Shown piece after piece: positions 24,068-32,655 of a stretch of DNA of 50,808 nucleotides; position 1 is the stretch's first letter, and every line of letters starts with the position of its first letter. The position numbers and the translations under genes are program-made. This stretch comes from CAZXPG01 sp964643145 (GTDB lineage: Bacteria; Pseudomonadota; Alphaproteobacteria; Rickettsiales; Arcanibacteraceae), in the NCBI GenBank assembly GCA_964643145.1, contig CAZXPG010000006.1, positions 1 to 50,808 of the forward strand, written 5' to 3'. The notes under the pieces are model-generated. The model searched no databases. It was not told where the DNA came from and saw only the letters and a list, made by a program, of their open reading frames with translations.

Positions 24068-26392
24068 TTACTGTTTAAGCACCTTCCTGATTTTCTGAAT
24101 AGATTCAGGTGTTTGCACCAGTTCCATAAAGGCTTCAAGCGAACTGTCAAGCAGCAAACGCTCATCAAGCCTATCCCACTCAGCGCGGGCTGGCGTGATC
24201 GCTTGCCGTTCCAACAGTGCTAATGCCCGATGACCGCTCAACACCGAAGCCAAGGTTTCCAACAGTTTCAGGCGGTGCAGTTCCATGTCTGGTTCGTTAT
24301 TATAGAGGCGGTTTACTTCCCGCATCAAATGCACATAGAGCGTTTCAACGGGAGCAGCGATTATCTGCTCTTTGTTGGGATGGAAATTATCAGCAAGCGC
24401 AAGACAATGCTGTTTAGCATTTGATAATAGCCGCTTACGGTTAGCGGTAATGGCGGAAGGTTGTTGGAGGAACCCCAAAGCAAAGGCTTCATCGACATTA
24501 GCACTTTTACGGGCAAAGGCAAGGGTACGGAAGGCTTTCAGCATTTCTTCCACCATAATTTCTACATCCCTGCCGCCATGTACCAACGCCCGCACACAAT
24601 GCTCTTTTGTGCCACCCCAGGCAGGAATCACACCAATATCCGCTTCCACCAACCCCATTCGGGTAAAACTATAGGCCTCTGCTGCACTGCAATGCAGGGT
24701 AAGTTCACAGGCTCCTCCCACAACATAGCCACATAAAGCAGGCACTACCGGAATACGGGCAGTTTTAATCCGCATCATCGTGTTTTGCCCCTGGCGGATA
24801 ATATCTTCCACCCGCTGCCAACGGTTTGTTTTCGCGCTTTCCAGCACGATATGCAAATCAAGCCCAGCAGAAAAATGCTCGCCATCATGACCAATAATCA
24901 GGCCGTTCAGGCTGTCTTCAGCCCTCTCAACAGCAGCAAGCAGCATATCTAACACCTGCTCATCAATCACCCCCATATTGCGGGTGAAGGCGATACAGCC
25001 AATACCATCCCCTACATCCCATAGCTGGGCAGAGGCGTTAGTGAGAATGGGAACCTTGCCTGCTGTTTTAACCCGCAGTGACCATTTTTCACTGCTGCTT
25101 TTTTCTGGCATATAACGCCCATCAAACCCCAGATAACATTCTCCCTGCTCGTCCTGCGCATAGAAACCGCGAGCCATAGCCTGTTTCAGCAACACCGGCG
25201 GATGGATGCCTTCCTTCTCCATCTCGGCACTGAACCATGCCACGCCTAACCTGTCCATCAGGGCAAAAGGCCCGCGCTTCCAACCATAACCATCCTCCAT
25301 AGCAGCATCAATATCACCGATATTACCTGCAATATCTGGGGCAATCGAAGCGGTATAAGCCAGCACCCGTGCTAGTAACCGGCGGGCAAAATGGCTTTCT
25401 GCCACGTCCTGACCGAGGAATCGGTGCAGGGCCCCGATGGTAATATCAACCCTCTCCTTAGGGCGGTAATGGCCGCTTTCCAGATCAAAAGCCAGAAGCA
25501 TTCCCTCCTTATTGCTAGCATAGAATCCTGGTTTTCCATCTATTGCCGCTTGCTGGTTCTGGAGCGTCTTAATCAGCGAAAGCCCGTGCTCCAGCGCATG
25601 GAATGCATCCTGTGGGGGAAGCAGCTCTTTCATTGAGTTCGCAATATCGGGGATAAGGGAAAGCCCGATTAAATCAGCCAGGCCAAAAATGCCCGTTTTC
25701 GGCAAGCCGAACGCCCCGTTCATCACCGCATCAGCAGCTTCAATGCTCAGATGGGCATTGTATGTTTCTTCTATGCCTGCAAGCAGGAAAAATATACCAA
25801 TACGGTTGGCAATGAAACCAGCCATATCGTTGGCCTCAATAACATTTTTCCCCAGCACCGTATCAGCAAACTGCTTCCAGCACCGTATCATGGCATTATC
25901 ATTAGCACGGCCTGCAACCAGTTCCACCAACGGCATCCGGTTGGGTGGGTTAAAGAAATGCGTGATACATAGACGTTGCTGGAATGCATCGCTTAGCCCC
26001 TGTTTTAACCGGTGCAGAGGAATGGTGGAGGTATTGGAAGAAATCAGCGTATCGTTATGGGTGTGCTCCTGCAAGGTCTGGTAGGTTTGGTGCTTAATAT
26101 GCTCATCTTCGGGCACGCATTCAATCACCCAATCCACGTCTTTCAACTGCATAAGATTATCTTCAATATTGCCAGGCTGGATATTACCAACCCTGGCTGG
26201 GCTAAATAGCAGCTTATCTTCTGTGAGTTGCCTTATCGCTTTCTTCGCCAGTATGTCACGGTCGTTGGCACCTTCTGGCACAATATCAAGCAACAATACA
26301 TGGGTTCCCGCATTCGCAATCGAGGCAGCAATCTGACGGCCCATCGTACCTGCACCAATAACGGCAGTGTGTTTTATATATTTGAGGGTCAT
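24068..26392 (-). CDS. Fused 3-hydroxyacyl-CoA dehydrogenase / enoyl-CoA hydratase
   Basis: A bifunctional beta-oxidation enzyme of 774 residues. The N-terminal half (to about 400) is the NAD-binding dehydrogenase (AVIGAGTMGRQIAASIANAG; active-site His in ITHFFNPPNRMPLVE). The C-terminal half (about 440-690) is a crotonase domain with the oxyanion-hole stretch HFSAGLDL and Glu residues in GGACELTLH and GLVEADIGVIPAWGG. The dehydrogenase-first order is opposite to E. coli FadB and matches the FadN-type arrangement. The thiolase partner is not adjacent. The ATG at 26392 is close to a divergent ABC permease gene. Confidence 0.88.
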   Translation of the reverse strand: MTLKYIKHTAVIGAGTMGRQIAASIANAGTHVLLLDIVPEGANDRDILAKKAIRQLTEDKLLFSPARVGNIQPGNIEDNLMQLKDVDWVIECVPEDEHIKHQTYQTLQEHTHNDTLISSNTSTIPLHRLKQGLSDAFQQRLCITHFFNPPNRMPLVELVAGRANDNAMIRCWKQFADTVLGKNVIEANDMAGFIANRIGIFFLLAGIEETYNAHLSIEAADAVMNGAFGLPKTGIFGLADLIGLSLIPDIANSMKELLPPQDAFHALEHGLSLIKTLQNQQAAIDGKPGFYASNKEGMLLAFDLESGHYRPKERVDITIGALHRFLGQDVAESHFARRLLARVLAYTASIAPDIAGNIGDIDAAMEDGYGWKRGPFALMDRLGVAWFSAEMEKEGIHPPVLLKQAMARGFYAQDEQGECYLGFDGRYMPEKSSSEKWSLRVKTAGKVPILTNASAQLWDVGDGIGCIAFTRNMGVIDEQVLDMLLAAVERAEDSLNGLIIGHDGEHFSAGLDLHIVLESAKTNRWQRVEDIIRQGQNTMMRIKTARIPVVPALCGYVVGGACELTLHCSAAEAYSFTRMGLVEADIGVIPAWGGTKEHCVRALVHGGRDVEIMVEEMLKAFRTLAFARKSANVDEAFALGFLQQPSAITANRKRLLSNAKQHCLALADNFHPNKEQIIAAPVETLYVHLMREVNRLYNNEPDMELHRLKLLETLASVLSGHRALALLERQAITPARAEWDRLDERLLLDSSLEAFMELVQTPESIQKIRKVLKQ

Positions 26393-26534
26393 GGCTTTAG
26401 CTCCTTACTAATAATTCCCCTACCATGCCGTGCATACTATAAAATATCGACATGAAACTCTTGTTTCTTCCCCATGCAGCCGTTACATTCCAAGATTAAG
26501 CCCTAAGTCTATTAATTTTACGAGAACACTAACG

Positions 26535-27311
26535 ATGCATATCTCCCCCATTAACTGGTTGGGCACCTGGACATTATATCAAAAAGAAGTGCGCCGCTTT
26601 ATGAAAGTCTATAACCAGACGCTATTTGCGCCAGTCATTACCTCGCTTCTATTCCTGGCCGTGTTCTCACTTGCTATGGGCAACCATGTGCAGCATATCA
26701 GCGGTGTGCCTTTTGAACAGTTTATGGCTTCGGGGCTGGTGATTATGGCCGTGGTGCAGAATGCCTTTGCCAACACATCCTCCACACTGGTGATGGGGAA
26801 GGTGATGGGGGTCATCGTCGATTATCTCATGCCACCACTTTCCGCCGGAGAAGTAACGGTTGCATTGGTAATGGGTGGGGTAACACGGGGGATGCTGGTG
26901 GGAATACTCGTCGCTGTAACGATGTTGTTTTTCATGCCAATAACAATAGCACACCCGGGCTACGCGCTGTTTTACCTGCTGATTTCCTCCATGTTGCTGG
27001 CACTGCTTGGCATGTTGGCAGGGATTATTTCTGAAACCTTCGATCAGATGTCCGCCGTTACCAGCTATGTGATCACCCCACTTTCATTTCTTTCTGGCAC
27101 GTTCTATTCTGTTCACAATCTACCCGGAGTGCTCTATACGCTCAGCCATATCAATCCGTTTTTCTATATGATCGACGGCTTCCGCTATGGTATGACTGGC
27201 TATCATGACGGCAATTTAACCATCGGCCTGTTCACGGTAACAGGCAGCACCGTAGTGCTGGCACTGGTGGTTTACCGTATGCTCGCCACAGGCTACCGGA
27301 TTAAAACATGA
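26535..27311 (+). CDS. ABC-2 type transporter permease
   Basis: A membrane subunit of an ABC exporter, about 258 residues with six hydrophobic segments. The C-terminal signature SFLSGTFYSVHNLPGVLY and INPFFYMIDGFRYG is typical of the ABC-2 (YadH-like) family. I prefer the ATG at 26535, since the frame continues upstream to 26430 but the added residues are charged, Arg-rich and unlike the family. No ATPase gene is nearby, so the partner must be elsewhere. It converges on lptA with a six-base gap. Confidence 0.85.
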   Translation: MHISPINWLGTWTLYQKEVRRFMKVYNQTLFAPVITSLLFLAVFSLAMGNHVQHISGVPFEQFMASGLVIMAVVQNAFANTSSTLVMGKVMGVIVDYLMPPLSAGEVTVALVMGGVTRGMLVGILVAVTMLFFMPITIAHPGYALFYLLISSMLLALLGMLAGIISETFDQMSAVTSYVITPLSFLSGTFYSVHNLPGVLYTLSHINPFFYMIDGFRYGMTGYHDGNLTIGLFTVTGSTVVLALVVYRMLATGYRIKT

Positions 27312-27317
27312 ACATGC

Positions 27318-27878
27318 TTATTTTTTCTCTGGCACAAATATGCTCTTCACGCGGCCTTTACTTTTCTCACCAGTGCTTTCAGGGCTCTCCTCTGTGTTGC
27401 TGGAGACAACACTCTTGCCTGTCTCCAGATTATACACTAATTTTTCACCCTGAATAATATTCTCACCTTGGGTCAGCGCAACCATGCCTTCTAGTGCTAA
27501 AACACCATGCTCCACATCATAGACACCACGCTTTCCTTTGGCTGTTTCGTTAGGGGTGGCAACATGCACATTGCCATTGACTTTTACCTTTGAAACCGCC
27601 TGCGGCCCCCCTCCCCCTATCACCGAAGCACCGCTGCCATTATCGCGGTAATACACCGTCATACTATCAGACTTTACCGTGATCTTGCCTTGTATTGCCA
27701 CCACATTGCCAGTAAAAAGTGCGGTATGCTGGGCTTGGTCTACTTCCAAATTATCGGCATTAATGGCGATGGGGAGCGACGTATCATATTTTTTTTCGGC
27801 CAGCTTCCCCTCCGCCCTTGCCAATGAAAAAGGCAATAGCACTATAAAGGACGCAGCAATATAGGTACGATAGTTCAT
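27318..27878 (-). CDS. lptA: Lipopolysaccharide transport periplasmic protein LptA
   Basis: A periplasmic bridge protein that carries lipopolysaccharide from the inner-membrane LptBFGC to the outer-membrane LptDE. The 186-residue precursor has a signal peptide (cleavage near LARA-E) and an OstA-type beta-jellyroll starting at PIAINADNLEVDQAQHTALF and continuing through TGNVVAIQGKITVKSD. The C-terminal tail is Ser/Glu/Lys rich and disordered. It is the last gene of the kdsD-lptC-lptA run; lptB, normally next, is absent and the neighbouring gene is convergent. Confidence 0.88.
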   Translation of the reverse strand: MNYRTYIAASFIVLLPFSLARAEGKLAEKKYDTSLPIAINADNLEVDQAQHTALFTGNVVAIQGKITVKSDSMTVYYRDNGSGASVIGGGGPQAVSKVKVNGNVHVATPNETAKGKRGVYDVEHGVLALEGMVALTQGENIIQGEKLVYNLETGKSVVSSNTEESPESTGEKSKGRVKSIFVPEKK

Positions 27879-27933
27879 AAAACACCTTCTAATGTGATTA
27901 AGCCCTCAGTCACGAAATGCCGCGCATAGTCTA

Positions 27934-27970
27934 CTCACGAATGATGAGCAAACAACGCTTCATTCGTGAG
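27934..27970. repeat. 11-bp hairpin overlapping the lptC stop codon
   Basis: Ctcacgaatga (27934-27944) and tcattcgtgag (27960-27970) are perfect complements around a 15-base loop. The second arm contains the lptC stop codon. It lies in the 81-bp gap before lptA, so it could stabilise the lptC message or modulate read-through into lptA. Confidence 0.6.
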
Positions 27971-28562
27971 CAGTATATACTTTCATTGCAACAGGCCCGA
28001 TAAACATAATTTTCTTTTCATTCTGCCGCAAGATAAAGCCTTGCGCGTCAATTATACCGGAAGGCCCTTGCATATGCACGGGTTTTTCACTCGACACAAT
28101 GTTGTTTCTGATATCAATATGGGCAAAACTGGTTGCAACTTCATTACCGCTATCAGAAAATACGTGCACATCCTCGGATAGATCGATGGTTTTATCGGCA
28201 AGGGAAAGCACACCATGCCGAGCGGTGAGCGACACCCATCCGCCTTCACTTAATGTAATATCGGCCGTAATATTGGTTAACTCAAACAGGTCTTTGCTTT
28301 TCTGTATCGCCTGGTCTGCCACAATATTATACGGCTGGTTCTTGGAATCAACCCCCTGGAAACGCGGGTTTTGCATCTTCTGCGAATCTCCTGCTGATAC
28401 CAGGCCTGAAAGCGGTGAGGCAAGCGTGAATTTTTTCTCAACGGGGCTAAATAAGGTAAAGACCACCAACAACGCTATCAACGCTATTATAACCAGAATA
28501 CACAGGATTTTCATTGCCCGTACAAAACGCGCATGTTTAGTTACCGAAGCAATATGCAGCAT
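27960..28562 (-). CDS. lptC: LPS export ABC transporter periplasmic protein LptC
   Basis: A single-pass inner-membrane protein that accepts lipopolysaccharide from LptBFG and passes it to LptA. The 200-residue sequence has a basic N terminus, a membrane anchor at about residues 17-36 (ILCILVIIALIALLVVF) and a periplasmic jellyroll domain with the family motif PRFQGVDSKNQPYNIVADQA. The gene starts nine bases after the kdsD stop, indicating an operon. kdsC, which often lies between them, is missing here. Confidence 0.85.
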   Translation of the reverse strand: MLHIASVTKHARFVRAMKILCILVIIALIALLVVFTLFSPVEKKFTLASPLSGLVSAGDSQKMQNPRFQGVDSKNQPYNIVADQAIQKSKDLFELTNITADITLSEGGWVSLTARHGVLSLADKTIDLSEDVHVFSDSGNEVATSFAHIDIRNNIVSSEKPVHMQGPSGIIDAQGFILRQNEKKIMFIGPVAMKVYTAHE

Positions 28563-28571
28563 TACATTCCC

Positions 28572-29549
28572 CTACGCAACCCCAGCTCGCAAACAGTCAT
28601 GGATATGGAGTATTCCTTTCACAATTCCATCTTCAGCAACAAACAGGTTGGTAATAGCGCGGCTATTCATCAGGTTCAATGCCTCTACTGCAAGCATCTG
28701 CGGTTTCACTGTAATTGGATTAGAGGTCATGATTTCTCCGGCAGTAGACGACATTAACGCCGCACTCATATGACGGCGCAAATCACCATCGGTAATAACT
28801 CCAAGCAGCCTGTTCCCCGCATCTACCACCGCCGTACAGCCAAAACGCTTGGATGTCATCACCAGCAACACTTCCGACATAAGCTGGGTTGGCGATACAA
28901 GCGGCACTTCATCGCCCTTATGCATCAGTTTCTCGACTTTGGTAAAAGCCGCCCCCAAATTGCCCCCCGGATGAAACACGCTATATTCCTCACGCCCAAA
29001 TCCACTCCGCTCCAACAGTGCCACAGCGAGTGCATCACCAAAAGCCAACATCATGGTGGTGGAAGTAGTGGGCGCGTTGGTTTCCGTTGCCTCCGGTATT
29101 TCTGGCAGCACAAAGGCAATATCTGCCGCCTCTACCAAGGCTGATTCCTGTCGCCGCACAACAGCTACCAGGGGGATGGCAAAACGGCAGGCATATTCGC
29201 TGATAGACCGCAATTCAGCGGTTTCACCCGAATTTGATAGGGCAATAACCAAATCTTTCTGGGTAATCATCCCCAAGTCGCCGTGGCTTGCCTCACCCGG
29301 ATGCACAAAAATTGCAGGCGTACCAGTAGAAGCAAGCGTTGCCGCTATCTTGCGGGCAATATGACCACTCTTGCCCATACCCGTCACCACTACACGCCCT
29401 TCCAACTGGGAAATGCGCCCTACCAGCACGGTAAAATTACTATCAAGACTCTGGGCAAGTGCCTGTAATCCTTTAATTTCCTGTGCAAGCACACGCGTTG
29501 CTACTGATATCTCTTCAGACATATATGCCGCAGCCGGTGATGCTACCAT
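28572..29549 (-). CDS. kdsD: Arabinose-5-phosphate isomerase
   Basis: Converts ribulose-5-phosphate to arabinose-5-phosphate, the first step toward the lipopolysaccharide sugar Kdo. The 325-residue protein has a SIS domain (about 40-175; GMGKSGHIARKIAATLASTG and HPGEASHGDLGM) and two CBS domains (about 205-325) ending in LFVAEDGIVKGILHIHDCL. Length is normal. It is placed between a penicillin-binding carboxypeptidase gene and lptC, so the cluster serves envelope biogenesis. It starts eight bases after the carboxypeptidase stop. Confidence 0.93.
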   Translation of the reverse strand: MVASPAAAYMSEEISVATRVLAQEIKGLQALAQSLDSNFTVLVGRISQLEGRVVVTGMGKSGHIARKIAATLASTGTPAIFVHPGEASHGDLGMITQKDLVIALSNSGETAELRSISEYACRFAIPLVAVVRRQESALVEAADIAFVLPEIPEATETNAPTTSTTMMLAFGDALAVALLERSGFGREEYSVFHPGGNLGAAFTKVEKLMHKGDEVPLVSPTQLMSEVLLVMTSKRFGCTAVVDAGNRLLGVITDGDLRRHMSAALMSSTAGEIMTSNPITVKPQMLAVEALNLMNSRAITNLFVAEDGIVKGILHIHDCLRAGVA

Positions 29550-29557
29550 AGCCCCTC

Positions 29558-30682
29558 CTATTTTCTGAATACGTAATATTTTGCATTGGCAAGCAAACGA
29601 CCAAAATAGGATAGTTTCTCAACATTATCAGCCGCAACCAAAGGATAGGTTTTTTCTTCCATATCCGGTGCGGTCACCACCAAATCTGCAATATGGTCAC
29701 CTTTCTTAATAGGGGCTGGCACGGGTGTATTATATATGAGCGTTGCTTTCACCTTATCAACCTCCGCCTTAGGAAGACTATAGATAATATCCTCATTAAT
29801 GGTAAGCGACACCGTTTCCGCCTGGCCTGCCCATACCGGCACCTGATCAATTACATTTCCTTGCTTAAATACCGATACATTATCGAAATTGAGGAAGCCA
29901 TATTGCATCAGCCGTTCGGCTTCATTGGCACGCTCTACCGTACCTCTCAACCCATTCACCACCAGGATAAGGCGACGGCCATTCTGCTTGGCCGAAGCTG
30001 TCAACCCATAACCGGCTACTTCCGTATGTCCGGTTTTCAGCCCATCTGCTCCCAGCGAACGGTCAAGCAGCATATTACGGTTCTCCTGGCGGATACCGTT
30101 ATAGGTAAATTCCTTTTCGGAAAACAGCTTATAGTCTTCCGGGAAATCATGGATAATATGGCGGGCAAGGATGGCTAAATCACGCGCCGTCATCATATGG
30201 CCTTCATCGGGCCAACCGGTAGCGTTTTTAAAACTACTGCCTGTTAAGCCAATTTCTTTGGCTTTCGCGTTCATTGCTTCAGCAAAAGCCTCTTCACTGC
30301 CCATCATACCTTCTGCCAGCACAATACACGCATCATTCCCTGATTGCACAATAATGCCTTGCAACAAATCTCCAACCGTTACGCTGTCTCCCACATGCAC
30401 AAACATTTTTGAGCCTTGCTTACGCCAGGCTTTCTCGCTCACGGTAAAGCTGTCATCCAGCGACAGCGTGCCTTTTTTGATCCGGTCAAATGCCATATAG
30501 ACCGTCATTAATTTACTCATGGATGAGGGATGCATAGGGGTATCAGCATCTTTCTCAAATAATATCACCTGCGTGTCAGCATCCATTAATATCGCATGAT
30601 TGGCTTTTGTTTCAAACGCATAGGCCGCCTGTCCAGTTGCTAGGAACAACAGTGCTGCCCATAGCATCACACATTTCTTCAC
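29558..30682 (-). CDS. D-alanyl-D-alanine carboxypeptidase (PBP5/6 type)
   Basis: Trims the terminal D-Ala from peptidoglycan pentapeptides in the periplasm. The 374-residue precursor has a signal peptide (LLFLATGQAAYA). The three catalytic motifs are SMSK (nucleophile Ser and Lys), SGN in VQSGNDACI and KTG in GLKTGHTEVAGYG. A C-terminal beta domain follows. The C-terminal residues ANAKYYVFRK resemble the amphipathic anchor of PBP5/6. It is the first gene of the minus-strand run to lptA. A 186-bp gap separates it from the divergent nuoA. Confidence 0.92.
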   Translation of the reverse strand: MKKCVMLWAALLFLATGQAAYAFETKANHAILMDADTQVILFEKDADTPMHPSSMSKLMTVYMAFDRIKKGTLSLDDSFTVSEKAWRKQGSKMFVHVGDSVTVGDLLQGIIVQSGNDACIVLAEGMMGSEEAFAEAMNAKAKEIGLTGSSFKNATGWPDEGHMMTARDLAILARHIIHDFPEDYKLFSEKEFTYNGIRQENRNMLLDRSLGADGLKTGHTEVAGYGLTASAKQNGRRLILVVNGLRGTVERANEAERLMQYGFLNFDNVSVFKQGNVIDQVPVWAGQAETVSLTINEDIIYSLPKAEVDKVKATLIYNTPVPAPIKKGDHIADLVVTAPDMEEKTYPLVAADNVEKLSYFGRLLANAKYYVFRK

Positions 30683-30800
30683 AGTATACTCCCTCCCTTT
30701 ATTTACAGGTTAATTTCGCTGCATCATAGCACGACTATCACTGAAGTCGATAACTTTAGCAGGCCATACCGTCACTGTAGCGTATTTTTTATCTTTTTGC

Positions 30801-30830
30801 TTGTAAAATAAACCTCACCCTGCCTATATA
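30801..30830 (+). promoter_or_regulatory. Candidate promoter of the nuo operon
   Basis: TTGTAA (30801-30806) and TATATA (30825-30830) are 18 bp apart, 39 bp before the nuoA start, in the 186-bp region between divergent genes. Agreement with the sigma-70 consensus is fair. No operator is evident. Confidence 0.4.
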
Positions 30831-30868
30831 CATACCTACAATCATTAACCATAGAACAGTGACATAAT

Positions 30869-31249
30869 ATGGCAGAAACACTTATTCCTGCAACTCTTTC
30901 CGCATATCTTCCTATCCTGATTTTTCTGGCGGTCGCTATTGGCCTGGCTATTGTGGTGGTGGGTATCCCTTACGTTGTTGCTGCCCGCAAGCCTGATAAG
31001 GAAAAACTTTCCGCTTATGAATGCGGTTTTGAAGCTTTTGGCGATGCGCGTGGCGCCTTTGACGTGCGCTTCTATCTAGTAGCTATTTTATTTATTATCT
31101 TTGATCTTGAAATTGCTTTCCTGTTCCCCTGGGCTATCACTCTTGGTAAAATTGGCGCATTTGGCTTCTGGTCGATGATGCTGTTCTTGGGTATATTGAC
31201 TGTAGGTTTTATCTATGAGTGGAAAAAAGGCGCGCTAGAGTGGGAATAG
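30869..31249 (+). CDS. nuoA: NADH-quinone oxidoreductase subunit A
   Basis: A small membrane subunit of respiratory complex I, 126 residues with three hydrophobic helices. The family signature YECGFEAFGDARGAFDVRFY lies after the first helix. It is the first gene of the 14-subunit operon, all read on the plus strand. The subunit lies at the interface of arm and membrane domain, near the quinone site. A short gap separates it from nuoB. Confidence 0.95.
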   Translation: MAETLIPATLSAYLPILIFLAVAIGLAIVVVGIPYVVAARKPDKEKLSAYECGFEAFGDARGAFDVRFYLVAILFIIFDLEIAFLFPWAITLGKIGAFGFWSMMLFLGILTVGFIYEWKKGALEWE

Positions 31250-31266
31250 AAGCAGGAGTACCGAAC

Positions 31267-31812
31267 ATGAACAGATTAACCGAAACCTCAAATAGCATAC
31301 TCCCTCCTGGGCCTGAGCAGGATGCACTGCTTACCAGCGTCAGCAATGAACTGGCCGATCGTGGCTTTGTGATTGCCAAACTCGATCATCTGGTGAACTG
31401 GGCGCGTACCGGTTCGTTATGGCCTATGACATTTGGTCTGGCTTGTTGCGCGGTAGAGATGATGCATGCCGCTGCTAGCCGTTATGATCTAGATCGCTTC
31501 GGCCTGGTGTTCCGCCCAAGTCCGCGTCAGTCCGATGTGATGATTGTAGCAGGAACATTAACCAACAAAATGGCTCCTGCCCTGCGTAAAGTCTATGACC
31601 AGATGGCCGAGCCACGTTGGGTGATTTCCATGGGGAGCTGCGCCAATGGCGGAGGATACTACCATTATTCCTATTCAGTGGTACGTGGCTGTGACCGTGT
31701 GGTGCCGGTGGATATTTATGTCCCTGGCTGCCCTCCCACCGCCGAAGCACTGCTTTACGGCATATTACAATTACAGCGTAAAATCAAGAGAACCGGCATT
31801 ATACGGAGGTAG
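31267..31812 (+). CDS. nuoB: NADH-quinone oxidoreductase subunit B
   Basis: The complex I subunit holding the terminal iron-sulfur cluster N2 that reduces quinone. Its Cys ligands are visible in FGLACCAVEMM, MGSCANGG and VPGCPPTAEA. I chose the ATG at 31267 with a good ribosome-binding site (caggag), which gives 181 residues. A GTG at 31219 would overlap nuoA and add residues unlike the family. The gene is complete and of normal length. Confidence 0.95.
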   Translation: MNRLTETSNSILPPGPEQDALLTSVSNELADRGFVIAKLDHLVNWARTGSLWPMTFGLACCAVEMMHAAASRYDLDRFGLVFRPSPRQSDVMIVAGTLTNKMAPALRKVYDQMAEPRWVISMGSCANGGGYYHYSYSVVRGCDRVVPVDIYVPGCPPTAEALLYGILQLQRKIKRTGIIRR

Positions 31813-31846
31813 GCGAACGGCTGTATTGCCCCTAGCCTGACAGAGG

Positions 31847-32455
31847 ATGATAGAACAAGAAATACACGAATTTACTGAATACCTGCTGAAACACCTCCCT
31901 GAAGGTACGACGGCAGCCTATTCCACGCTCAGTCGCGCTATGATTGTTCATACGCCAGTTGAGCATATTACGCAAGTGTTACTTTTCCTGCGTGACGACC
32001 CGCGCTGCCAGTTTAAGGCTTTCACCGATATTTGTGGAGTAGATTACCCCGAGCGTGAAGCACGCTTTGAAATCACCTATAATCTGCTCAGCCTAAAATT
32101 TAACGAACGTATCATGGTGAAGGTGGCGGCGGATGAGGAAACGCTGGTACCTTCTGCCTGCTCTATCTATAGTGCCGCCAACTGGTTTGAGCGCGAAGTG
32201 TGGGATATGTATGGCATTTTATTTGACGGCCACCCAGACCTGCGCCGTATCTTGACGGATTATGGCTTTGATGGCCACCCGCTGCGTAAAGACTTTCCTC
32301 TGACTGGCTATGTGGAAGTACGTTATGATATGGAACAGAAACGCGTTGTCTACGAACCCGTCTCCCTGCCACAGGAGTTCCGCAAATTTGATTTCTTAAG
32401 CCCCTGGGAAGGGCCAGATTATGTGTTGCCGGGAGATGAGAAGGCAAGCAAGTAG
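31847..32455 (+). CDS. nuoC: NADH-quinone oxidoreductase subunit C
   Basis: The 30-kDa subunit of the peripheral arm. The 202-residue sequence contains DICGVDYPERE and the signature WDMYGILFDGHPDLRRILTD, ending with HPLRKDFPLTGYVEVRYD. It is separate from nuoD (in E. coli the two are fused). A 34-bp gap follows nuoB. The next gene is 200 bp away, an unusually large gap for this operon, filled by a spacer with a heptamer repeat. Confidence 0.95.
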   Translation: MIEQEIHEFTEYLLKHLPEGTTAAYSTLSRAMIVHTPVEHITQVLLFLRDDPRCQFKAFTDICGVDYPEREARFEITYNLLSLKFNERIMVKVAADEETLVPSACSIYSAANWFEREVWDMYGILFDGHPDLRRILTDYGFDGHPLRKDFPLTGYVEVRYDMEQKRVVYEPVSLPQEFRKFDFLSPWEGPDYVLPGDEKASK

Positions 32456-32623
32456 TGGGGAGAGTAACTATTGGCCAAAATTGAAGCACAAATTAACGTT
32501 GTAGAAAGATTAGACTTTTAGCAATGATATTACACAGGATTTATATAATTCCCTTAGCAAAATAGGAAAAATGTTACGGGCGTTATATGTATCTTTACAG
32601 AAACGTCTAGACTCTAAACCACT

Positions 32624-32650
32624 AGACTCCAGACTCCAGACTCCAGACTC
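32624..32650 (+). repeat. Heptamer tandem repeat before nuoD
   Basis: Almost four copies of agactcc (32624-32630, 32631-32637, 32638-32644, then agactc) end five bases before the nuoD ATG. Related tagactc units lie just upstream (32608 and 32622). No ribosome-binding site is visible between the repeat and the ATG. The rest of the 200-bp spacer (32456-32655) contains no convincing gene. Confidence 0.8.
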
Positions 32651-32655
32651 TTAAA

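Noticed and set aside
26430..26534. Upstream start for the ABC-2 permease
   Set aside because: The added residues are Arg-rich and atypical, and the region serves as the divergent intergenic space.
31219..31266. Upstream GTG start for nuoB
   Set aside because: It overlaps nuoA and adds residues unlike the family; the ATG at 31267 has a good ribosome-binding site.
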